A stretch of DNA of 64,000 bases from Monocercomonoides exilis (taxonomy: Eukaryota > Preaxostyla > Oxymonadida > Polymastigidae): assembly GCA_001643675.2 (NCBI GenBank), contig LSRY02000035.1, positions 372,001-436,000 on the forward strand, given 5' to 3'. The translations under genes and the position numbers were made by a program. The notes under the pieces were generated by a model, which was not told the DNA's origin, made no database searches, and was given only the letters and a program-made list of their open reading frames with translations. Below are positions 49,847 to 61,587 of this stretch, in pieces (the first letter of the stretch is position 1; each line of letters begins with the position of its first letter).

Positions 49847-50678
49847 AAAATAATAAGATGAAATAATACTGGTTTTGTTTTTTAAAAATTTAGTTGTTAT
49901 TTTGAATTTATATAATATCATTTTTTTATTTGTGTGATAATTTCACAAATCAGAACTTTTTTCTGTGTGTCAATCATTCAAAGTGATGTTTTTTATCATT
50001 CACAGAATGATATCATTCATGTGTTAAATGTGTCGCAAATGTTAAAAACAACGATGTTTGAGATCATATTCATAAAGAATTATCTAAAAAATGAGAGATT
50101 TCTTTTCTGTTCTCATTTGTTTATATTCAAAGTGAATTTTCAAACAGAAAATTTTTATGGATAAAAAAAGATTTAAAAATAATCATCCAATTTTTTATTT
50201 TTTCGAGTTTTTTCGAATTTTTTTTTTTGAAAATAACTGAGAAATTATGTTTCAATTATAATATATTTATAAAAAAGAAAAAGAAAAGAAAAAACGGAAT
50301 TCAAAAATTTAAAAATAATGTGCAACAAATATTAACTTTATTTGTTTAAAGAAAAGGAGAATACAAATTTGTAATTATTTAAATTCTCTGAATTCAAGAA
50401 TAATTTATAAAAATTCTCATTAAATTATCATTTTTACAATAATCAGTACGATTTTTTCATTAAACAAATAAAAAACAAAGAAGAAAAATTGAAATAAAGA
50501 TTTTTTCAAAATATAAATATAAAACCTGTACATAATTGTTAAAATTATCTCCCAAAACGAATTTCTCAAAAGCACACAAACAATTGAAATAAAAAAATAC
50601 ATGAATAAACTCTTAATCTTTCTCACAGTACAGTAAAAAAATAAATACGATAAATATCGACTCTTTTCATCGTTCTGT
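49847..50678. other. Very AT-rich intergenic region
   Basis: The region between the decayed transposase and the 608-residue gene has long A and T runs, short frames full of Phe/Lys/Ile codons as expected by chance, and no supportable gene. Confidence 0.5.
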
Positions 50679-52661
50679 CTATTCATCTTCATTTTCAGAC
50701 TCTTCATAGACTTCTTCAACATCTTCATCATTTACGTAATAATAATTAGACCATGAATAATTAAATCGAATCTTTGAATATTCATTTGAGGACATTTCAC
50801 ATGCATCTAAACAATCTTTCAGAAATGCAAACAATTCCTCTCCTTTAAATTTCGATTCCAAATTATCATCAAATTGCGCTTTTGTATCTTTCACTCTCTT
50901 TTCATTCTCTTTTTTATCTTCTCTTCCCATTTCATTATAATCGAGATCTGCATCTGCGAACAAGGCACAAACTGGACAAATGTTTGGATCACACTTTGCG
51001 TTCAGCCTTCTTCTTATTCGTTCATCCTTCTGTGCTGTGACAATATCTTCTGATAGATTATGAGCAAAATGCGCATTCAACATGTCAATAACGCCTTCTT
51101 CTTCGCATGCTTCAGCCAATATTGCTTTTAACTCTCTGCGTAAAGACTGGGGAAGACATGAGTAATTTCTTGCGTCTTCTCGATAAACATTCACATGAAG
51201 TGGACGTATTCGTGCGCTCGATGACAAGCATGCCCATCCATTCAAAAGTGCCTTTGACGCCTCCAATTTCATCTTATCGTTATCAGAGTCGCACAACAGA
51301 AAAGCTATTCTTCTCATGATGTCTCCTCTCATGCATCGGGAGATTGATTCATTAGTCTGCTTCTCAAGCCAACATCTGATGAACATAACAGCACAAATCT
51401 GAAACTTTTTGATCATTTTTTGGATGCTTTTCTCTTCACAAAATAGTCCATCAATCATGCGTTGGAAGTTAGCCCCACCAGAAGAATAAATATCAGAGCA
51501 ATTTGCACCAAAAAATTTGCTTCCTGGAAAAATAGCCTTCCATTCTTCTTCAGTCCAACTTCCAAACAAATAACAAAAGACTTTCTCCATAATTCTTTCC
51601 TGACAAGTGAAAATATGAGCATATGCATTAACATGTTGAGTTGAAAGCATGCACAAGCATTCGAAGGCTTTTAATGCGATGCTGCAAATTGCTCCTCGGG
51701 AGTATATAGGTGGAATCCAGTCAGAAAAATTGCATTTTGATGATTCAATTGACCCTGGCTTGAAATTGAATGCATTTGGATCTGGTACAAACGAATCAAG
51801 AGTTAATATGCTGCTCGTTTTAACTGTATCACCAAGTTTCAAATAAACTTTTAGTGCTGATAATTTTGTCGTCATTTTTAATGTTTCAATAATTACAGAG
51901 TGAATTTTCTTTGACAAAAGTCCATGCAACCACTTCCCAACCAATGCACAGAGGGCCTCTCCAATATACGGAGTTGCTCCTGAGAAAATAAATTAATAAA
52001 AAAATTTAAAATTAGTTTTTACAATTAAAAAGGATCGCTGATTATTAAAGGAAGCAATACCGGAATCGATACTGATAAATCTGTAATAAGCGATTGTATT
52101 TAAGCAAATGTCTTCGTCATCACAGTCATACAAATCAACAAGCTCATCTTCAGCAGTATCACATCTTTCTTCTCCTGTGAACAGAGACATAGATTTTACC
52201 AGTCTTTTTGCTGATTCGGAAAGATTTTCCATATCCATTTCGCACATTCCTTCTTCATAATTACTAGAAAGACATAAAAGTCTAGACATTCCCCCAAGGA
52301 CACGAGTTGCTAATTCTTCACGAGGACTTTGAATAGTTCCACAGATGTTTTTCAATTTTTCAATCATCTCATCATCTTGATAACCAAGAGAAAAGTCTAA
52401 AAGCTTTGGCTTTATTAATTTCATCAAGTGATAAAATCTTCTCAGTAACGGCTCAATTTCTCCAGCTTCTTTAATCCTTATTTCTGTTGAAAAGAGAAAA
52501 CAAAATATTTGATTGTTAAAAGTCTGAAGTTACAAAGAATAGACAAATATATAAATACCACTTTTCAGATAATCAATCTCTTCACTCACTGAAAAACTTC
52601 CCATCTTAGTGAAACAATTTGAAGATTCCCTTTTTAAATCTAACGCTTTCGACATCAACAT
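50679..52661 (-). CDS. Unrecognised 608-residue protein
   Basis: Three exons (52661-52559, 52483-52061, 51979-50679) join in phase and give 608 residues. I do not recognise a family. The sequence is mostly predicted-helical and mixed in charge. It has LGGMSRLLCLSS, AICSIALKAFECLCMLST and SKALLNGWACLSSSARI, which could be HEAT/ARM-like helices, and a CDPNICPVC cluster near residue 500 that could bind a metal. The C-terminus is very acidic (DEDVEEVYEESENEDE). Unlike the large genes to the left it has no poly-Ser. Normal codon use, two conserved-type introns and uninterrupted frames suggest a live gene. Alternative start: a second ATG six bases downstream at 52655. Confidence 0.75.
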
Positions 52662-54783
52662 GAACGCTTAATTATAAATCAACTGCAGAAATTTCAAGTA
52701 TGGGATAATATGATTGTTTTTATTAATCAATTAATATGACTCTAATCCGTTGAAATTAAAAGCTAATGTATAGAAGTCATCTTTAATCGATGAACATGTC
52801 TTTCTGATTTCACCATAATATTTTTTTTGATCGAAACAAAAAATCAAATAAAGACTATTCGTTGAAAGAGAAGTGGGAATTGCATTTATGAATGCCAACG
52901 CATTATAATCATCAGAGCATGAAGAATGAGAAACTCGAGACTTGAGGAAAATAGTTGCAGATAATAATGTTTAAAATAACGTTGAATGGAAACTGAGAAG
53001 AAAATGCTTTCAACAGATAATAAACCGAGAAAGATCAGTGAAAATTGTTTCATTTACAGTGAATTTTAATGAGCAACATCTTCTCTTGCTGAAAATGTGT
53101 CGGAAAAAGAAAAACTCTTCAAAATATAGAGATTTGCTTTTGACGAATGTTTTGGAAAAGATTTGGACAAGGGATTTGAACTTCTTGACGATAATGGATA
53201 TTCAAATATTATGTTCCAGGAGAAGAAACAGTTATAAAATTTAAACAAAGACAAAAATTTTGAAAGCACAAAGATAACCGAAAAAATGAAAAAACTATTC
53301 ATATTTGAAGATGAAGTTCGTTTTTTCAGAAGTAAAAAGGATTAATATTAAAGAATTTTGATGCAATAAGAAAAATGTTGTCAAAGGTCAGATAAAAAAG
53401 AGCCAGCCAATCAGTTTAAAATTTAAATCCCTTGATTGAGAAATGACAAAATGGATGTTGAAGAGGACGATCTGACGAAAGTTGCAGAAGCAAATGTCAC
53501 ATTGAAAGAAAAAAAGAAAAATAGGTTTGCTCTCAGTTAAAGATGATTATAACAGTTGATGAAGTGAGAGAAAAGAGATGTAAACTTGAATGGTCCAGTG
53601 CTTCCTCAACACGAAAGAATGGCCAACAAGATACGTCAAGAAATAAAAAAAAGAAGAACGAAAACCGAAAAAGGGATAAATCTAGGATTAAGCAAAAATC
53701 GACCAAGTTCTGTATTCCAACGAGAAATACACATGATACAAAACGACATCAACAGAAAAATGTGTAAATAAAATGGTTTTCATTTGGAAATAATGATCTA
53801 TTTAAATGGAGCGCTCATTTGTTCGCGAGCATCCGGCAAAAATTCTGCTTCTCATGCATCATGGAAATATCTGCACAATTATCTCCAACTTCTCCTCCAT
53901 TCAGTCTGACTGATTGTGATATATTTGTCTCCAAGAAATATATTTTTTGTTCTTTGCTTGCCTCTGAATAAGAAGAAATGACACGAGTGATATGTTATTC
54001 GGATTTTGAAATATTCGTCTGCTATGCTTCAATTACCAAAATGGAATATATTGCAGCCCAATATCAAATATACTTTGAAGCCAAACAAATATGCGTTTTC
54101 AGCGCAAAGAAACGTGATATCAACAATTTTTTTTTATTTTTTTGAAAAGTCATTGGCAAATGTATATTATAGGGGAACACGAATTTTTCAAATTTTTTAT
54201 TTTTAACGAATTCTATATAGTATAAGAATCATTTATTAATTATAAAAAATTTGAGATCATCTAATTTTTTGATAAATAATAATCAAGGATTCTTTATATT
54301 TATGGGATAGATCAATAAATTTTCATGTTATTTAAGAGTGCTAACCCCAAAAAGAAGAACGGGAACAAACCATAAACCCAAGATTTGTTACGCAAACACT
54401 AGAACCTAAACAAATCTATTAATGTGGAGATTATTTTAGAATTTTAACCCAAATTATTAAAAAAATACTGGGTCAGATCAAAATGATTTGATAGAAAAAA
54501 AGAAATTTTTATGAATGATGATCTCAAATTTTAATTAATTTATAAATGATTCTTATACAATGTTATTTCCGTTTATTATAAAGATTTTGAAAAATTCGTG
54601 TTCCCCAATCATCTCCTTTTGCCAAGTCATTTCTCATGCATATGTGAATACATAAGCCTTTTTGCAAGTTTTATTCGATAAAACTCAAAATAAAATCACT
54701 TTCATGATTTTTTCCCCCGTTTTTGAGAAAATAAACAGTATAGAACGATGCGCTTGTTAATTAATTAAAAGTTGATTTTAACG
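52662..54783. other. 2.1-kb AT-rich region with short decayed frames
   Basis: No intact gene is supported. Short frames at 53038-53244 and 53452-53771 have mixed codon content (for example HERMANKIRQEIKKRRT near 53610) and could be remnants of genes or mobile elements, but they lack recognisable motifs and acceptable exon structure. The region contains the foldback element listed separately (54172-54606). Confidence 0.45.
54172..54606. mobile_element. 435-bp foldback/MITE-like element with 90-bp terminal inverted repeats
   Basis: The left arm 54172-54261 (starting GGGGAACACGAATTTTTCAA) and right arm 54517-54606 are inverted copies of each other. Both arms share the outer block GGGGAACACGAATTTTTCAAA and the inner blocks GTATAAGAATCATTTAT and AAATTTGAGATCATC, with divergence between the blocks. 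The 255-bp centre has no ORF. Weaker inverted similarity continues about 28 bp outside each arm (TTGGCAAA). I cannot define a clean target-site duplication. It is best read as a non-autonomous DNA element. A long palindrome of other origin is possible. Confidence 0.75.
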
Positions 54784-57130
54784 ATGGACTTGGATTTAAG
54801 CCAAATGAAAAATATAACTCTTAAACGATATTTAAAACAAGAAACTGAAGGTTTGTATCAAATAATGTGTTTTTTATTAAAGTGAAAATGCATTTATTTG
54901 CAATAACATTGTGTTTTTTTATATGAAGAAGAAGACAATTGCACATTCAATAAATATGAGCTTTGCAGCATAGGCCGAGTTATCAAGTGCCTTCAACATT
55001 TTCCGGTTTAACCTTTTTAAAATCTTTTTGTTTTTCGTTGAATTTTTCATGTTATTATTTATTTTTTTGATGCACGAAAAAAGAAAAGGAGAAGCAGCGG
55101 AAACAATGAAGAATGAATGAAGTTCCATCGACAGCTATGCATGTCGTGATGTTGTGATCAATCCTCCTTCTCCATTTGCTGGATACGACATCCTTGAAGA
55201 ATTGAAAGCACAGATTGTGCAAATGCGATGGATTTTCATCTTACGATTGCAAACGTCTTTAATCAGCTTGAAGATGCACATTCGAATAATATTTTCCCTT
55301 GCTCGAGTTTATTTTCATATGTTTTCCCTTTCACATTTGTTTTTGAAGTTCATGATCCTTCGAAGCCAACAGAAATTGAAGTAAAAATAACAGAGTCTCT
55401 TGTCGATGGAGCAACAAAGAAATTTATAGATGAAGGCGCAATTAATGTGACTGGAAAAGAAGTTGTAAAGAAAAATTATTCTGATTTGGATGACTCTGAA
55501 AATTTGAATCCTGAAATGGTAACTTCAAAATGGGAAGATAAATTCGATAAATCTTCTCGAACCCCTGTTGCCCGATTTGCGTATATGTTGACTCAATTTG
55601 AATTCAACTCAAGAGATTTTTCTTATTTTCCGATTCCAGAAGGAGAAATAGGATTAACAATAAAAACTGATAATAGGAAACAGACAGTGAACGTTCCGCT
55701 TTATGGATTATCATTAAAGATATTTCATCTGTTAATGATATGCTTTCCACAAAATGCTTTCTTCAAGATAAAATTCAAAGCAACAATATGACTGAGCAAA
55801 CAAACGGGGAGCAGCACTTTTTGAGACTGATGAAAAACACTTCCAATCAGTTATATATACGCATTAGTGCGACACATTGTTCCAGAAAATATGCGAATGT
55901 ATATGGAAATCATTAGAGCTGGGAAAAGCGTTCAGCATGAATTCAGAAAAATAGAAACTTCAATTATTTAAAGAAATGCGTAGAAAAGTGGAGAAGATAA
56001 TATGTGATCAATTAGCTCTTCAACACATACAGAGAAAGTGTAAGAGAAGAAAACTAACAATAAAATAGAGAGAGGATGAAAATATCAGTAAATGGGAAAC
56101 AAAAACAGACAAAAGTTATGAAATTGCTGTCAACTGTACCTCCCATGAAGAAAAAATTCACCTGAAAGGAATATAAAAACTGCACATGTTATCATTGGAG
56201 TAATTGATTCGTTCAAAGTGGGCTAAATTTTCAATCGAACTTTTGAACTTGATTCAATTGAAGAAAAAGCAAAGTGGTTTGATTGCATCGTTGAATGAAT
56301 TTCATTCATATGAGATAAACAATGCAAGCTTGTTATTGATTTGCGCACAAAATGAGACGGTTTTTTTTTTGTTTTGTTTTCCTAAAGATAATAAAAATTT
56401 TTGTTCCCAGAAGAATGGCCTTTATTTCCCACGAAAACTGTTGTTGCTTAAGAATTTTCAAAAAGTTGTTTAAAATTGATTTCGCAACCCACTTTGGAGT
56501 TCACAACCGAACTAATAACACAAGAGTTGATGAATGACTTGTTCGAAAATACAAAGAAAACAGTGACATTGCAGATGGAGACTGAAACGAGTGATGATAA
56601 GACTGGATATATAAATTTGAAGCAGACTCAGAACGTGTATAACAACAATTTATGCAGAAAACACCTTTGACTCATAGAAATGTGAGGATGTTTCCCCTGT
56701 GCGATATTATGTATTAACTGATGGAACTTGCGGATCTGTTTGCTGAGTATTCCAAAAGCTGCTGAAGGAGAAGAAGCTGGGAAAAGTTGTGGGATTTGAA
56801 GGTGTTTTGTCAGGATGTGATATTCCACTTGATGTTGGGTCGTTTGCAAGAGGCGATATGCTGACTTCATGATGCGTTGAAGAACATCGACCTAAAAGCA
56901 GAGCGAAGAATGAGAAAACACAGAACCCAAATTTTACAAATGAAAATGTGTTTCATTATTCTGGAAAAGTGCCCCATCTTTTGACAAATATAAAAATTTC
57001 GTCTTCTTCATTGTTTGACACTTATTGGAATACTCCAAACAAGCGTCTTGAATTTGAAATGATCGATCCAAATGAAATATTTTTGATCTTTGAAGACAGG
57101 ATATTCGGGTTTGATTTTGGGTATTATTAA
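54784..57130 (+). pseudogene. Decayed S41-family (C-terminal processing) peptidase-like gene, copy A
   Basis: Possible starting exons at 54784-54850 and 54929-55005 (intron donor GTTTGT) encode an N-terminus with ELCSIGRVIKCLQHFP. Downstream fragments in changing frames then match the second copy: EAAETMKNE (55090), INPPSPFAGYDILEEL (55160), NVFNQLEDAH (55248) and VHDPSKPTEIEVKI (55346). The peptidase nucleophile block YYVLTDGTCGSVC lies at 56705-56743, with TGA directly after it, then VVGFEGVLSGCDIPLDVGSF. A C-terminal piece with RLEFEMIDPNEIF follows near 57040. At least three frameshifts and several stops make it a pseudogene. Intact members of this family in metamonads are secreted or membrane serine peptidases or catalytically dead relatives. 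The family call is inferred from motif order. Confidence 0.7.
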
Positions 57131-57227
57131 AACGGTTGAGGAAGTTCAGTCCTCATTTGCCAATTGCTGCAATTGGTAGGTCAAAGACAACAATGTCTGC
57201 TCAATTCTAAGAAGCTACGAGCATGCT

Positions 57228-58979
57228 GTGCTTGGGAACACAAGCACTTCAGGATCGTTTGATGAGAACCAATACAAGATGTCTTGCTGCGAACGTGGAT
57301 ATTCCTTGAATTGGGAAGGAATATTCCAGAAGTGTCCGTTAATGGGACCTAGTGAATATCATGTGGATGATCCTATTTGTAAGTTTCCTCAAATAGTGCC
57401 TAGCCGTGCTGACCGTTTAATTGATTGCTTGAAACAGCTTCCGTTGATAAAAATGAAGCAGCGAAGACATTGAAGTCTATTCGAGGATATTTGGATATGC
57501 ATGCTTATAGAGATATAATGGCTTATCCTCCTGCACCATTCAAGAGCGATTAATTTGACATTTTGACAGAGCTGGACAAAATAGAAAAGACAGAATACAC
57601 ATCTGGACAGGACTTCCACAATGCTATTGGATTGGGATTTTCAAAGATGAAAGATTCTGTTTCGATTTATCAATTTCCATGCTCTCAGTTGTTTGCGTTT
57701 GCTTTGCCTTATAATTTCAAATTTGAAATTCCAGATCCATCTAAGCCAGATGAGATTATTGTGAAATTTGTGGAATTGTTGCCTTTGGTTACTTTGATAT
57801 ATGAAAAGGATATAGGAAAAAGTTATAAAGAAAGAATTGTGACAAAAAATACAATGGATGATTAAGCAGAAGAAGAGAACGAGGAGCCAGAAGTGACAAT
57901 TTCACGATGGCGCCTTGAAAATATTCCATTTACAAAATGATCAGCTGCACAGTTGAATTGTGCAAAAGAAAAGCATTTTGCCATTCGATCACTGACTCAT
58001 ATGCAGTTATGGATGGAAGTGTGAAAGTTTCGAAAAAGACAGACGATGGGGGAACAGAGACAGTTCCCTTGTATTGGTACGGGATGTCCACTTTAGAGAT
58101 AAGAAGTTCCGGAGCATTGCATGACTATTAATGCAAAGCAGCTAGCTCCACATCGAATGATGAGAAAGGATGGAAAGCATCCGATGAAGAAGGTGTTAAG
58201 CAGCTGCAAAAGTCGTTGCTGTCTTCATAGATGCCTCAGAAATAGATGATTGACGAATACAAATAGTCTGATAACATGAGCAATAACATCTGAAAAAGCA
58301 AGATGATTTGGAGACCCGGAAAATGCGAGAGAAATATACAAATGATACTCAGTTCATTAATGTATTTGAGAAGTTTATTGCGAACAAGCCTCTTCGTTCA
58401 ATGCTTGCCAAATATCGTATTATTCATCATCCATTGGGGCATCTTCTTCCTCCAACAGTTCAGGAATTGCATAAATAAATGGAGCAAGATAACCAGGAGA
58501 TGGAAGCTGAATCAAAGAGGAGACAGTCTCGATCTAACGATGCAGTGGAAGTCAAAGAGATTGGAGAAATACCCAATGTTATTCATGGTGTTGTGATTCC
58601 TGGGTGGAAGATCGGATATTGCAGCATCAAGAGCTTTTCAGTCAGTGCTAAAGAAGATTTTTCGAAATTTGTTCAAATAGTTGTGAATGTTGTTCAAGAA
58701 GCTAAACACTACAACTTTAAGATGGCACTTGATGTTAGGGGAAATAAAGGAAGATCAATCATTCTTTGTTTGATTGAGTGTCATTGTCTTTTTTCACAGA
58801 CATTTCCTTTTAAATCTCGTTCCAAATACGTACGAGGCAAGTCATATGATGCATTTGTTTCCGCATTGACAGATAGTGAAACATCACTGTTAACAGATTA
58901 TAAAGCGTTGGATGATATCGATAAAAGACTCAAAGTGTGTGAAAAGACAGTGATGCCTCCACTTGCAAAAGAATAAAGT
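57228..58979 (+). pseudogene. Decayed S41-family peptidase-like gene, copy B (3'-truncated)
   Basis: The copy is tandem to and parallel with copy A. Fragments: PSRADRLIDCLKQLP (57397), VDKNEAAKTLKSIRGYLDMH after a one-base shift (57444), MAYPPAPFKSD then TAA, FDILTELDKIEK (57555), FHNAIGLGFSKM (57616) and IPDPSKPDEIIVKF (57729). Many stops follow through 57865-58470. A long readable piece (about 58479-58976) then holds NVIHGVVIPGWKIGYCSIKS and ALDVRGNKGRSI. The latter corresponds to the S41 segment before the catalytic Ser block, but the block itself (DGTCGS in copy A) is absent, so the copy is truncated at its 3' end about 275 bp before the mariner-type element. Its 5' boundary with copy A is uncertain. 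Confidence 0.68.
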
Positions 58980-59253
58980 CAACTGACAAAAAAGAAGCTG
59001 TCAATGGGTGCATTTGTGGATATTTCTGTAAGTGTCCCAATTTTTTAAATCATCATTGTTATCATAAAAATAGTTTGTTAATGTTAAAAAAAGGATTAGC
59101 ATGCATCTTTGAGAATTGTATTTATGATCAATAAAAAACATTAACTTTTGCTTATTTTCTTTTTTTAAAGAAAAAAATTGGCTATATTTGAAACTTTAAC
59201 TATTTAGTTAAATTGTGTTTCGATTTTGAGTAATATATTTTTCTGTTCATCTA

Positions 59254-59307
59254 CAGTCTGTCCGTAATTAATGTTGATCTGTCCGAAAATAATGTTGATC
59301 ATACCAT
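59254..59307 (+). repeat. Left terminal inverted repeat (54 bp)
   Basis: This is an exact reverse complement of 60802-60855. It contains two tandem copies of a roughly 21-22 bp motif (CTGTCCG, then TAATGTTGAT), which could be paired transposase-binding sites. Confidence 0.95.
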
Positions 59308-60801
59308 CAACAGTATTGCAAACGAACACCCAATATTGAATGATGCGAGAATTGTTGCTCAATTCTAAGTTACTCATGTGTTTTTTGAAATGTTGATTGT
59401 GTTCTTATATTATCAAGTAATGGATTAGGAAAGGTTTGCAAATTGTTATTCATTTCATTTCATTTCATTTATCAATAAATTTAATTTGTAATTCTATTTC
59501 TTTTTTATATGGGACAAAATATTTCGCTTCAAGCATTTTCATTGAATAATTATGTACTTTTCATTAACTTTTTTATATCAAAGAACACAACAAAAATGGG
59601 TCCATTTTTTGAAATTAGTGGAATGCTGGAAAATTTAAGTTATGATTTCAACGATTCCTGTTTTCGGATATGAAAATCAAATTTGTTTTTGAAATCTGAG
59701 AAAGTATAATAAAGTTATGAGTGAAGCAATTTTTCAAATATTTGTGCAAAAAAAGCTTGAAAGTCCGTATTTTCCCCCATATCTTACAAACAAAGCAGAA
59801 TTAGCGAAATAACGAAAGAGATCAAATGAGAAGTTGACAAAGCAATCGTTTATCACAAAATTGAAGTCAAGTATTTTGAAAAATGAGAAAATGTGTTTAC
59901 GAATTTTCGCACAATATATGCTGCAATTTATTCATGAAGTCGCAATTTCTTGAAGTTTGTTTAAGATGTATTGTTTTTTATCTTTCATATTCATCTTTTT
60001 TGAATGGAAAATCAATTGGAAAGGTGGTGAAAATAGAACTATTTCATTTGATTATCATTAAGCATTATAAGGAAGTTTTTTATTTAAGTTGAGCAAAACA
60101 CGAATCAGGCATTTGAGGCTATTCCATTTGAATGTTTTTTTCATCAGATTTTTGTAATAATTGTTAAATTTGATTGATTCTTTTTTTTTCAATTACTTTT
60201 TGTCACTTTGTAATAAAATTTTCAAGTATTTTATCATGTTGTTTATGTTTATATGTTGCATTTTAATTCGTTAAACAATATTTGGCATTTTCAGGATTTG
60301 ATTTTTGTAATACATTTATTTCATGCTCCATTTTTTGTTGAAAAGCTTAAAAGAGTAGATTTAAACGATAATTAACAAATAATTAATTGTGTTATCATTA
60401 TCTGATGCAATAATTTTGGTCATAGTTGTTTGAAATGAATTCAATGAAAACAAAATTCAAACAAAAAACATGAAAGGTTTTTTTTTTCCAAAAAATAGAA
60501 TATTCATAAAAACTTAACAATTTAAGTTGTCGGAATCAAAATTCAATTCGTGAAACGAGTTGAGATTCACGAGCACTTTCTAGGTAGATAGATAACCAGA
60601 TAGATTGATAATTAACAAATATTCTGTTATAGAACAATATAATCTTTAAATAAACAAAATGAAAACAAAAAACAAACAATGTTAATCACACCTATACAGA
60701 AAAAAAAAGTTATCGCTCCATCACCCACTTGAGTTCAAAAATTCTTATTTATCCAAAATCAAATAAATTAAAAATATGGCTTATCATTTGAATTAATAAG
60801 C

Positions 60802-60855
60802 ATGGTATGATCAACATTATTTTCGGACAGATCAACATTAATTACGGACAGACTG
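60802..60855 (-). repeat. Right terminal inverted repeat (54 bp)
   Basis: This is an exact reverse complement of 59254-59307, followed by the flanking TA at 60856-60857. It ends 85 bp before the ARL start codon, so it may lie in the ARL promoter. Confidence 0.95.
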
Positions 60856-60940
60856 TATTTCAAAAATTCCCACAATTATTTAATCAATGATTTTTATAAT
60901 GGTTACATGAAAAAGATTTTTTTAAAAAACAATAAATTAA

Positions 60941-61587
60941 ATGGGATTACTTTTGTCAAAGATTGTGAACATATTTGGAAAATCCGAAAAAAGTGTATTT
61001 ATGATTGGATTGGATGGTTTGAATGAAATTGATTCATTTGTGAAATGAAATCTTGTGATAATTATGTTTTTTTACCAATTCCAATGACAGCCGCTGGAAA
61101 AACTTCAATTTTGTACAGACTAAAGCTGAATGAATTTGTTCATGCAACTCCGACAATTGGATTCAACATGGAAAATGTTCGTTACAAAAGATTTACACTT
61201 ACAATTTGTGATGCTGGGGGAAACAAAAGAATAAAACCTCTCATGTATCGTTCCTGCAAAGGAAAAGATGCGATTATTATTGTTGTGGACAGTGTGGATA
61301 TTTCTCGCATTGCTTGTACAACGATGGAATGCGGAGATTGTTTGAAGGAAGAGCTTCACTATTTTCTCCAACAAAAAGAAGCAGGAAATTTTCCACTTTT
61401 GATATATGCGAACAAGCAAGATATGGCCGGGGCTGTTAGTCCAGAATATATACGGGAAAAGCTGGAACTTGATAGTCTTTGTGCAGGGAGATCTTGGTTC
61501 ATTCAGCCTTGCTCTGCTTTAACAGGGGACGGACTTCTTGGAGGATTAGAATGGCTTGCGAATGAGTTTTCTCACAAACGAAAATAG
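60941..61587 (+). CDS. Divergent ARF/ARL-family small GTPase
   Basis: Two exons (60941-61016, 61091-61587; 74-nt intron) give 190 residues, the usual ARF length. The intron splits the P-loop, and splicing restores GLDAAGKTS (23-31). The start MGLLLSKI supplies Gly2 for N-myristoylation and an amphipathic helix, so membrane association is expected. Switch I is ATPTIGFNMENV with Thr47. G3 reads DAGGNKRIKPLM (66-77) where ARFs have DVGGQ..RPLW, so the catalytic Gln is Asn. G4 NKQD and G5 CSAL are present. ARF/ARL proteins recruit effectors in vesicle or ciliary trafficking. The subfamily cannot be named. It starts 85 bp after the mariner-type element, and its intact frame shows it is not decayed like its left neighbours. 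Confidence 0.92.

Larger units (their letters stand above)
59254..60855. mobile_element. Tc1/mariner-type DNA transposon, 1,602 bp, no intact transposase
   Basis: Perfect 54-bp terminal inverted repeats lie at 59254-59307 and 60802-60855, both starting CAGTCTGTCCGTAATTAATG from the outside. Each end is flanked by TA (59252-59253 and 60856-60857), the expected Tc1/mariner target duplication. The size suits a full-length member, but the interior is A/T-rich with stops in all frames and only short open frames, such as 59883-60092. No DDE motif is visible, so it is non-autonomous or has lost its gene. The identical ends suggest fairly recent mobility. Each inverted repeat contains two direct copies of CTGTCCG..A.TAATGTTGAT. 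Confidence 0.9.

Noticed and set aside
54784-55116. Small three-exon gene of about 58 residues
   Set aside because: The proposed third exon overlaps the EAAETMK segment shared with S41 copy B, and the second exon (SIGRVIKCLQ) matches copy B's SRADRLIDCLKQ, so this is the decayed N-terminus of S41 copy A.
59883-60092. Transposase inside the mariner-type element
   Set aside because: The 69-residue frame has no helix-turn-helix or DDE motif and could occur by chance in A/T-rich DNA.
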